A DNA stretch of 60,000 nt from assembly GCF_001949145.1 (NCBI RefSeq), contig NW_019091416.1:314511-374510 (forward strand), read 5' to 3'. Made by a program: the position numbers and the translations under genes. Below the pieces are notes generated by a model that had not been told where the DNA came from, did not search any database, and worked only from the letters and a program-made list of their open reading frames with translations. Below are positions 23,265 to 32,388 of the stretch, piece by piece; the first letter of the stretch is position 1; every line of letters begins with the position of its first letter. Source of the stretch: Acanthaster planci (lineage: Eukaryota > Echinodermata > Asteroidea > Valvatida > Acanthasteridae).

Positions 23265-24347
23265 CTGCTGGGACTGCTGATAGCTGGTAATGCTGTGGTA
23301 ACAGTCGCGCACGTTTGCTATGCTGGGCAGGACTTTGGGGGTAACAACACCAACCCACGGTGGGTAATCCCTCAGCCCCAGCCTTGCAAATGCACTCAGG
23401 TCTTGCCTGGTGGTGTAAATGTTGGGCTGACTCAAAAGGGTCGCTTGACCCCAACTTCAGGCTTTGAGAGTGCCAACTTTGCCACCAATGACAAAGGCAG
23501 GATCGTGACTGCACTGCCAGAATGCGGGAATTCATCATCAGAACCTGAAATGCCAACCCCCAAACAGAATGGAAGAGGCTCCTTGGAAATCTTCCTTCCT
23601 ATGTATGAGGAGCTCGATCAAAATCAGCAGTCAGTCTCAACACCACCCAGCACTCCCAATCCTCATGGCTCTAGCACACTCAACCCTGGGAGGTACCTTT
23701 ACTGCCAAGACTTCAACAATGACGGCAACACTGGATACGTCTTGACTAGAATCTACCCCTCTGATTTACAAGGAACAAATACTGGTGTCGCTGCCCTCTG
23801 TGACATGGAGAGTGACGGCAGTGGCTGGATTGTGTTCCAGCGAAGTGGCTACCAGGGCTTAAGTGCACTACAGTGGGATTTCGATAAGACCTTCGAGGAA
23901 TACAAGAATGGCTTTGGCAGTCTCCGGGGCAACAACTTTTGGTGGGGCAACGATCACTTGGCTAACATTACTCAAGATGGCCAATGGGAGCTGCGTGTGG
24001 ACATATGGTGGCAGCAAACCTCTACCCTCGGTCAAGCTGAAGAGTTCAGACGTGCTACATACGCATCCTTTGGTGTCTCCGGCCCGGGGTACACCCTCTC
24101 TGTGAGCGGATATCAGTCCTCAAGCAACCTCTCCGACGTCCTGAGCAATCTTAACGGCATGGAATTCTCAGCCCGGGATGGAGGACCCCAAGCAACCTGT
24201 GCGGAAATCTCGGGAGGTGGATGGTGGTTTGATCAATGCGTAGACTGGCAGGCTAATCTGAATGGCCACACTGCTTGTGTAGGGAATGACTGCAATTCAG
24301 ACAGAGCATCTTCCAGCAAAATGAAGGTACGTCGGGTGAACAAATAA
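23241..24347 (+). CDS. FREP-B: secreted fibrinogen-related protein, intronless
   Basis: An uninterrupted frame of 368 residues, started at the ATG at 23241 rather than an in-frame GTG just before it. Residues 5-24 are a signal peptide. Residues 26-95 hold the cysteine module shared with FREP-A (C26, W41, C49, C51, C95). Residues 96-150 are a Pro/Ser/Thr/Asn-rich linker. The fibrinogen domain covers about 151-366: YLYC, LCDM, GWIVFQRS, YKNGFGSL, FWWGNDHL, YTLSVSGY, then CAEISGGGWWFDQC and NLNG, which match the FReD C-terminal signature well. C320 and C333 are the usual disulphide pair; the calcium-loop acidic residues are mostly absent. The likely role is a secreted, lectin-like recognition protein. 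It lies in the same orientation as FREP-A, 4 kb downstream. The lack of an intron where FREP-A has one suggests intron loss or retroposition. Confidence 0.9.
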   Translation: MASRGLFHLLGLLIAGNAVVTVAHVCYAGQDFGGNNTNPRWVIPQPQPCKCTQVLPGGVNVGLTQKGRLTPTSGFESANFATNDKGRIVTALPECGNSSSEPEMPTPKQNGRGSLEIFLPMYEELDQNQQSVSTPPSTPNPHGSSTLNPGRYLYCQDFNNDGNTGYVLTRIYPSDLQGTNTGVAALCDMESDGSGWIVFQRSGYQGLSALQWDFDKTFEEYKNGFGSLRGNNFWWGNDHLANITQDGQWELRVDIWWQQTSTLGQAEEFRRATYASFGVSGPGYTLSVSGYQSSSNLSDVLSNLNGMEFSARDGGPQATCAEISGGGWWFDQCVDWQANLNGHTACVGNDCNSDRASSSKMKVRRVNK

Positions 24348-25081
24348 ACTTATACAGTGTACATGTAGACACACTCAGACCCTTTCTTTTCAAGAAGAAC
24401 CAGAATTCATTAAAAAGTGGTCACATGGATTCATGTGCTGGTCTTATGGGGAAAAAATGCACTAGCAGTGGTCCGTCTACAGTATCTTCACACATCTAAC
24501 ACTTATGACTTAAAACACACAAAAGTTGATTGAAGTCCTACAAAGATACCTTTGTAAATAGCTGGCACATAGATTGGCACTGTTGCTGATGACTGAGTAG
24601 GGCGTACAGAACACTTCAATTGGGCCCTCTTGGAACCAACATGTGAAGTGAACAAAACTCAATCGAAACTGGGCAAAGAAAATCCTATCAATTCAAAATT
24701 TTTTCAATTTCAAAAGCCTAGCTCAAGAAACAGATTTTCTGGTTTATTTATGCTTGTAATAACGTTTGAAAATCATATTTTACCAGCACATATGATAATC
24801 GCTTTTAACATCGTGTAGTTAGGACACAGTAGTAGTTGCTACAAAGATAAGATGGCACACAGGGAATCATGTGGAAAATGAAGGGAATATGCTAACTAAA
24901 CATAACTGTACATACATGCATGAAGAGTACTTGTATGTTATCCTATAGGGTTTTATCACTGTCTTGTTACTGAACTTCACGAAGTTGTGTGTCATGGTAC
25001 CGTAGACTAGCTTTGTAATTTGTCAATTTTAAACCATTCATTTGTGCACCAATTTTTCCAATTCAGTGATTGCATTAAAAA

Positions 25082-25087
25082 AATAAA
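25082..25087 (+). terminator. possible FREP-B polyadenylation signal
   Basis: AATAAA 735 bp after the FREP-B stop. An AATAAA also overlaps the stop codon itself (24342-24347) but would leave no 3' UTR. Assignment is tentative. Confidence 0.25.
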
Positions 25088-25806
25088 AGCTTCCCCAACC
25101 CAAAAGGAAAATGCTGTCACGTACCACAGTTCTTTTCTCCCAGCCACCCACCCGTCTAACCCCACCCACCCCTAACAACCCCCTACAACCATATTCAAGA
25201 AAGTGCCATATCATTCCCCGAATCTTTTTATAAACTGTGCAGTGGTATGGTGCCAGACTGTTTTATGACTGGTGTGTTCCAAGCCTCACCTTAAGTTCTT
25301 TTTATAATCTGGCTTAAAAAATTTACGCTCAATCACAGTTTTAACTTATTGTCCACAGTAAACAGGTGCCATTCGTTAACCAAAATGAAGAGATAAACTC
25401 GCTGACTCATGAATAAAGTCTGTGGCCATTCATTCAGATTGACAGACCAAATTAGTATGCACATACCAAATGTCCTGTGTCCCACCCATGCCCTCCCACT
25501 ACCCATCATCTACCAAACCAATACTAGCTCAGTGTCAATTAAGTTCTGTAGTTTAAAGTTACGATGTAACAACTGTTTGGCATGTTTGGGGAGGGGGGGG
25601 GCAGAGGGGAAACACTAGCTTCAGAAGGTGAGGCTACGTGACAGAAAGCACCGATTACCAATTGGCTGTATCTGCTGCCAGATTTTCACTGAGTGATGGC
25701 AGCATTCCAGTGGATACTACAAAAATCTCCAAAAGTCGCCTACAAAGGATCATTGGAGGCTCTTTCCAAGATTTCATTTGGCCACTATCTGGTCATAAAT
25801 ACATGT

Positions 25807-25963
25807 AGCTCTGTTCAGCCTAATCTTGACTCTTGCGCAAATTAACTGCACTCCCTCCTAAGTTGATTTGCCTCTGAATGAAATTCATTTGTAAGATAAT
25901 CAACTCAGAATGGAGCACAATAAATTTTCACAAGAGTCAAGATTGCGCAGCGCTGAAGAGCTC
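25807..25963. repeat. fold-back element with arms of about 65 bp
   Basis: The left arm carries AATCTTGACTCTTG, and the right arm contains its exact inverse (CAAGAGTCAAGATT). Pairing extends outward through AGCTC and inward to AGTTGAT. The loop is only about 25 bp. No coding capacity and no clear target duplication. Confidence 0.65.
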
Positions 25964-27504
25964 CGTGGTCACTAACACTGGCAGATTTGTAAAAACATAT
26001 CTTTAAAGACTTTATCCTTGATGAGATGCTAAAATAAAGAAAGAACAGAAAGGGGAATACCGAAGTTTGGGCACATTAACAAAATGAATGCGTGAAGTCG
26101 CATGAGAAACATGGGGCAGGTACTTGTACTACTTCTAGTCGTAGGAACTTTATTTGCAAAGCATCGGCCGGCCTGTCCACTCTGTTTCAGTTTAAGGACA
26201 GGTTTCAGGTTTGACAACGTGTAATTAAATCACGGCTAGTACAGGGGTTTAAAAAAAGAGCAAAGATTGCTGCACTTACCAAAATCTACACACTGACTCG
26301 ACTTCAGTTTACATGTATGTCTGGAACATACAATCTAATTTTTTACTTGCTGAACTCCATAGAGTGACTTGGACCTTTTCAGTCAACTCCAGCCACTGCA
26401 GCATGTCCAATCACTAAGTTGTAAAATTACACAACACTGAAGAGCGCCACCTATACTTGAAGCAAACTCCGTGGGAAAATGAGCCGTTTGTGGATTTTGG
26501 AAACCACAAAGCAGGTCATGATTTTTGTAATACCAGCATGTATTGTCAATGAAAAATTGGTGAAATGCACAAGGGAATCCCTACGAATATTTCAAATAGA
26601 TAAGAACAATTACAACTTCATTCCATGATCCAAAATCAGAGCACGAATGAAACATTTTCCCTTGTGAAATGTCAGCAGTGAGAGGTAAGGGATATAAAAG
26701 ACAAGCCTTTTCTTCTCTTTTAGTAACCAAATAATGGTAAGACTTGTGGCACTATTATGATGGAAAATATGAAGCAAATGTGCTTACAATTAAGTCTGCA
26801 AGTGTTCATGCCGAGGGAGTCGATCTTAGACCGGTTGTGACAGAGAACTCAGCCGGGATTTCTCGTGGCCCACATTTCTGCCAACACCATGGCCACGCGA
26901 GCTTCCCAAGTACTTGTTATTCCTTGATTTTTTTAAGCAGCATATTCGCCGTTTGATCAAGGTGTCAGACGTCGTTGCTTAAGTTTTAAAATATGGTTTA
27001 GATACCCAATTTTTTAGAAGTGCAATTTTCACACAATTTCTCTGTGAAATGATGGAAGTTTCAAATATCCGAGCGAAATCTTACGTCACAGTTTTCAAAA
27101 TTGGTTTTATTTATCGGGCGTATTCAACAACCAAAGTCGGAAGAAATGCAGTATAGGCAATACCGACCGATAAAATATTGTTCATTGTTGAAACTGACAT
27201 GAAAGTTGTTGGTGATGACAACTGGCGAATGCTTTGTGTGGTCGTTTTTTCCTCTGGGAAAGCACAAAAACTGCGGCTCCTGGGCGCCAAAGGTGTATGC
27301 ACCAGCATCCTTCACATAATTGGGTGATTTCTCCTACGTACGCATAGACGACCCAAACATTATTAACATGTAGTTCGTGTCAAAATACCGCTAAATGCAA
27401 GAAACCGCTATTGCGGGCACGGTTGTTTATTCAAGCATTGTGCATTTGTTTTTGTTAAACCCCGGGCAATATTTCCACGTAAACCGCCAACTTCAGTGAA
27501 TAAA

Positions 27505-28113
27505 ATGGCGGACGGCGATAATTTGACTGCTGCCGAGCAAGTTGCACATGATGCTGCTGCAAAATCGAAGCAAAGGAGGAAGAGAAGACCGTCTGCGATC
27601 GGGCCGGTGGCCAAGCCCAAGTTCAAGGAGATGGTGGAGGAGGCCATTAGTGTAACCCAAGACAGCGGCGGGTCCTCGCTGCAGGCGATCAAGAAGTACC
27701 TAGCGGCCAACTACGGACTCGACAGCCACAATGCATACATTCGCAACGCCATCAAGAAGGGGGTCACCCGAGGGGAACTAATCCAGGTGAAGGGGTCCGG
27801 GGCCAGTGGGTCCTTCAAGCTGAGCTCGGCGTCCGCGGCCAAACCGGCCAAGAAGACCAGTCGGCAGAAGGACTCGGACAAGGTCCGGCAGGAGAAGGAC
27901 GCCAAGTCAGCTCGTGAGGCGCAGAGGATCGCCCGAAACGCCACGAAGGCTCGGAAAGAGCGGAAGGCCAAGCGCGGGACCCAGGAAAAACAGAAGAAGC
28001 TGAAATCCAAGCCGTCCAAGGGGACGAGGAAAATCAAGACTCACAAGAAAGTGGAGAAGAAAAAGAAGACAGCCAAGAAGACGCCCAAGGCCAAGAAAGG
28101 GTCGATAAAGTGA
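27505..28113 (+). CDS. linker histone H1, single exon
   Basis: The protein has 202 residues; the start is the ATG in the context AAAATGGCGG. Linker histones bind the nucleosome dyad and compact chromatin in the nucleus. The winged-helix globular domain lies at about residues 36-107 (PKFKEMVEEAI, SLQAIKKYL, IRNAIKKGV, ending GASGSFKLS as in all H1). The N-terminal tail has a basic patch, KQRRKRRP. The C-terminal tail is basic but atypical: residues 120-165 mix Lys/Arg with many Glu, Asp and Gln rather than the usual Lys-Ala-Pro repeats; only the last 20 residues have the classic form. There is no core-histone gene nearby and no GGCYCTTTTCAGRRCC stem-loop after the stop, so it is probably a replication-independent, polyadenylated variant. 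Codons are strongly G/C-ending compared with the surroundings. Confidence 0.93.
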   Translation: MADGDNLTAAEQVAHDAAAKSKQRRKRRPSAIGPVAKPKFKEMVEEAISVTQDSGGSSLQAIKKYLAANYGLDSHNAYIRNAIKKGVTRGELIQVKGSGASGSFKLSSASAAKPAKKTSRQKDSDKVRQEKDAKSAREAQRIARNATKARKERKAKRGTQEKQKKLKSKPSKGTRKIKTHKKVEKKKKTAKKTPKAKKGSIK

Positions 28114-28773
28114 CTTGGGCCTAAAGGAGATCACAGTGATCGGAAAATTTTTGCATGGCTCATGAACAGCCTGAAATTGTAGACTCATCTGACCGTGGAG
28201 GAAGGAAACATCCAAAGAAGTTTTCTTTCGATGACATCGACAGTACAATGCATCATATATCAATCCTGGACAGAACACATATTTCTGTCTGTTACGGGCA
28301 GTCTAGTAGAGATTGTACAGAAAACATCGTTTCATGTACTTGAGAAAACTTTCATAGAAATTTTGTCACTTGGAAAATATATGCATGTTTTTATGGCCTT
28401 TTAGCCAGTCAGTGTTGTAAAATTATGTGCAGAGTTGATACGAAAATTGCTGCTGTCTGACAACTTGTCAGGATGTGCATGTATGATTAGGGTCAAGGTA
28501 ACAATGTGCTGTCATCTTGTCGGTTCAATAACTCATATTTTCCCCCCACCTCAAACCCAGATCCACTTTTTGACTACTGTTCATTTCTGTCGATGACAAT
28601 GCAACCACACAGGCACGACTGCTGTTTCATTTATACAGCTTCACCTTTTTTTTAATGTGCAGCTCATGCAGGTCATGTATATTATGAAAATGTATTCAGT
28701 TCGAGTTCTTACTGTATACGTTCTAGTTGATGTATGCGTGCGCCGCTTCACATATTATTAGCACTAAGAGCTG

Positions 28774-28779
28774 AATAAA
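28774..28779 (+). terminator. likely H1 polyadenylation signal
   Basis: AATAAA about 660 bp after the H1 stop, the first clear hexamer on this strand. It supports a polyadenylated rather than stem-loop histone mRNA. Confidence 0.4.
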
Positions 28780-28873
28780 ACAATGAATACTTGCCAACAT
28801 GGACTGGTAGACGTGCACGCCCAAAGGAAATTTGTACAGGGTAGGGGAAATGCTACACATGAGTATGTAGTAC

Positions 28874-29288
28874 TTAAAGCCCTGTCACACTGCAGCCACT
28901 CGGCCTGGGTTGAACTTGACTCGAGAAGGCCCAATGGCCAATTTGGGTTCGGTTTTATTCCACGTGTGGAATGTGTTTTGCCGCTATCTAGAAAACATGT
29001 TGTAACCTGCTTTTGTAAGCACGTCGGCCACTCTTGGCAAATACTTTTCAAAGCTTTCCAGCTTTTTTTTTTTTTTCACTTTTCTGATCATGAAAATGAC
29101 ATGTACAGCACTCAAGTACATGTACATATGCCAAAATAAAAGACGAGTTCAACTTGGGGCAAAATCAATCTCAGGGGTGAATCTAGCTTGGCCTCCAGTT
29201 TAAAAACTTTCCAGTGTGAAAGGTGGCAAGTTTCAGCCCTAGTGTCACCCCGGTATCCCCGATTCGCTCAGTGTGAAAAGGCCTTTAG
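28874..29288. repeat. non-autonomous element with CACACTG ends
   Basis: The left end TTAAAGCCCTGTCACACTG and the reverse complement of the right end (CTAAAGGCCTTTTCACACTG) are imperfect inverted repeats. A further CACACTG lies inside. The TTAA-like bases at both ends suggest insertion at TTAA. It is 415 bp without coding capacity, starting about 95 bp after the H1 polyadenylation hexamer. Confidence 0.55.
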
Positions 29289-30201
29289 CATGTTAAAGTA
29301 CATTTTCAAAAAAGTCGACAGCTACCATACTACTGCTCTATGTGTTAAATGTCTCAAATCATGAATCCCATTTGCATTCCTCCAAGCACAAAAATTGCCC
29401 AATTGTGTCCATTTACATAAACTTTAGAAGTCACTACCTGTAACAAAGTGAAACAATGACATATCAGGTCAATATGCTATCAAAGGAACACTTGTACTGC
29501 ATGTATAATGATGCACAATCAGAGGCAATACGTGGAGAGTAGTGATGATAAACAGAATGTTGACCCATGTGCAGAGGCCGGCCTGTATACAGAAATATAA
29601 CTAAATACATCGGACAAAATGTGCAATGGGCAAACACTACTGAATTTGTTAAGAGTGGTTTCCCTCCAGAAAAAAATTGGCACATCCATGCACAGGGGAA
29701 CGTAGTTATAACACGTTCCTTGGGAGTTAACAAATTACCTTGTTATAACAGATACCTTGTATTATCAGGAATAGATAAAGACTTCTGACCTAAAATTGCC
29801 CATGTTCTAAATATGACTTTCTATTGTCAGTGCTCTTCCTATCTGTGTTCGACTGTAATTCTAAAATTGCTTACAACTGATTTATCCTTTCAAGTTTCAG
29901 CTGAATACTCTTTGGAAATGTTAGAACCTAAACTCAATCACTGAAATTCTGTAAATGCTTAACACTCGGCAATGTTGGGATGTCTGGCTGAATACATCAT
30001 TTGAAATTCTAAATCAAGTTCACTTGGACGAAAAACCACACTAATCCTGAGAAGGACAGATACATGTACTAGGCAGTGGTGTGCATTCACTGGATAAATT
30101 GATACATGCATGAACAGGTGTGTAGGAGAATAACTCAAGAATATAAAACCTCCATCCTGAGCTGTGGGAAAAAACACCTCGGTGAGCAGTGTAGTGGTGA
30201 T

Positions 30202-30366
30202 CAGGTGACCACTGGCAGAGATCGGGGGGGGGGGAGATGGGATTTGACCTGGGGGATTACCAGTATAATCATCCCTCCGCACACACATTTTCAGTCACCG
30301 ACTGTGTGCCATGCTGAAATTACCCCCCCCCCAACAAGAAATCTCTGCCCATGCAGGTGACCACCA
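30202..30366. repeat. inverted repeat with G11 and C10 tracts
   Basis: The left arm (GGTGACCACTGGCAGAGAT, then 11 G) pairs imperfectly with the right arm (10 C, then ATCTCTGCC and GGTGACCACC). The arms lie about 85 bp apart. It is probably a degenerate fold-back element; G11 and C10 could pair with each other. Confidence 0.45.
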
Positions 30367-31765
30367 GCAACCAACCAGTCACTAGGCTAGATGCATTAAG
30401 ATTACCATGATATTGCATTATGGGCCAGAAACAGTCACACAACTTACCAAATTATACATGTGAACAACTGGCAGCAGTAAAGTAATCGTCGTGTCAATAC
30501 ACAGTGGACAAAATAATTCTTTATCATTGCACGTGACCACACAAATTATATACGAAAATCATTAAGTACAATAAAAGGCATTTGCCAACAATGAAGGTGT
30601 TAAATTTCAAACACCATAAATATCAAATCAGATTAAATCATTAGAATATACCTCACAAAACTGTTTCTTCAAAGTACTGAACACAAACCATATTGTAAAT
30701 CAAGAACACATTACCACATCATAAGAGTGAAAAAAAAATTGAGCTGGAAAGGCTAATTCGGTTACAACAAATAAACCACCCCCAAAACATCATCATTAGA
30801 AAGTTGTGTATATTCCATATTTTTTTTCCCCACGACTCAAGTCAAACACCAGCGATGACATCAAGTCTAAACTCAAGCTCCCAGCTGTTTGTGCACCAGA
30901 TGTTGACCCTTCCATTTACATCCAATCCCTATTTCTCTGAAGGAAGGCCCAGTTGATACGGACAGACTTGTATGACCACCAAGCCTGCCTCTCAACAAAA
31001 CTGTCAAATCAACATAACAGTCTGCAAAGATCAACATCCCAGAACTTATGGGCTGCCTGGCACGAGCATACTATGCAGTCAGAATGCAAACACACAGGTG
31101 TACACTTCAATATCCTTTTTACAAGGCTAACTACATTTCATAGCTTACAACATGTACTAACATTAGTCTTTGCAGCTAGACAGAGTACTAAAGTGTGACA
31201 TCACTGTGAACCAGAAAGTGGAGTGCAAACGAATGGAGTAGGCGTGCGTGTTGGTTCACGCGCTGGTTCTCGCACTAATGCCTTTTACACGCTAATTGTG
31301 CACGCGACGTATTCACTTTGGTACTCTATGATGGTGCTTCCGAACATTTAACAATAAAATGTTGCGCGTTGCCCCCTTTCAACTGTAGAGATTTTCATGC
31401 AAGGTGATGTCATTACTACACTCATTTTTTTTACAGTATCTACAAGTGGAAGGTGACCTGAGCTGGAAGCATTATTTTCCTCGGCAACAAAAGGTCAAAC
31501 CACAGGTCACCAAGCCAGTCAAGACAATTGGTCGTAAGACTGCAACATGTCAACTTTGCCCCTCCTCAAAACACAGATTTGCATGCAAATGGCCATCCCT
31601 TCTAATTAAGCATGCACATGAATATTCAAATATTTGGCAGCCAATCAGCAGTAACTCCTGCTTACTGATTTCCCTTACTGACAAACATCAGCAGGATTCT
31701 ATATATATATACACATATACATGTATATGCTATTTGCACATTATCCATGCCGGTCTGACTACATA

Positions 31766-31771
31766 TTTATT
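31766..31771 (-). terminator. possible SGSM3 polyadenylation signal
   Basis: AATAAA on the minus strand, about 540 bp after the SGSM3 stop. Other hexamers further away cannot be excluded. Confidence 0.25.
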
Positions 31772-32313
31772 ATTTTAACGTTATTTACAATGGAAAGATC
31801 CTTTCCATGTTTCTTAAGTATACTACTTGAAGCTATGAAATGTCCCCGAAAAGTATTTTCCTACACTAAAGTTAAATTTGACAACCCAAACTTGCATTAG
31901 CTTTAGCAATATTTCAAATCCTTCAAGGTTCAACTTACGTGGACAGGAAATGTACAAATACAGGTGGAATTTCTGCAGGAAATAGTCAATTCAGTTTAAA
32001 AGGGAACATATTTCACAGAGGTTACTTAGTTTGTAACCCCTTTAATATAACATTTTGGTACAACAAATGAAGACAACCTTTGAAAACAGCCCACAGCTTG
32101 CTTCATGGTGCAATGCCTTCTCATATGATTTCAATACTTTTTTCTTTTAAATAGATACAAAATAAAGGTGACCCTTGTAAATACAACTACTCTTCTTTAG
32201 AACAGCTTTTAAAAAAATGAACAAAATGTGACGGGGTAAACTTTCTGACTTGCGCCTAACATTACCCACAATATACGGTGAACTGCAGAGGGGGTAAGGT
32301 CAGAGGTTGAAGG

Positions 32314-32388
32314 TCAAAGGTCCCAGCTAAAGAGGTGATGTTTGATCAGCATGTCTTGGACGCTGTCCTTCAGGGTTGCTGGCCTCTG
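32314..32388 (-). CDS. SGSM3: SGSM3 last exon (residues 742-765 and stop)
   Basis: It encodes the conserved family C-terminus [13 protein letters not shown] and TGA. The acceptor is a CAGCAG tandem site, so the exon starts at 32388 or 32385 with or without one Gln. Phase 0 with the previous exon. Confidence 0.93.
   Translation of the reverse strand, partial: QRPATLKDSVQDMLIKHHLFSWDL

Larger units (their letters stand above)
24348..27504. other. intergenic DNA between FREP-B and histone H1
   Basis: No gene is supported. A fold-back element lies at 25807-25963. A minus frame at 27124-27315, in the position expected for a divergent partner of H1, has no ATG start, splice site or known motif. 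No TATA box could be assigned to H1. Confidence 0.45.
28114..32313. other. H1 3' UTR, convergent intergenic DNA and SGSM3 3' UTR
   Basis: H1 (plus) and SGSM3 (minus) converge here. The first 660 bp are probably H1 3' UTR and the last part, from 32313 downwards, is SGSM3 3' UTR of unknown length. Repeats lie at 28874-29288 and 30202-30366, and an AT microsatellite near 31700-31727. Frames in this stretch have no recognisable product. Confidence 0.5.

Noticed and set aside
27124-27315. Possible divergent partner gene upstream of H1
   Set aside because: No ATG, no splice site, no motif; only about 63 codons.
28122-28150. Histone stem-loop after the H1 stop
   Set aside because: A small GATCAC/GTGATC palindrome is present, but the conserved GGCYCTTTTCAGRRCC element is not.
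27711-28278. Minus-strand frames opposite histone H1
   Set aside because: Shadows of the G/C-rich H1 coding sequence.
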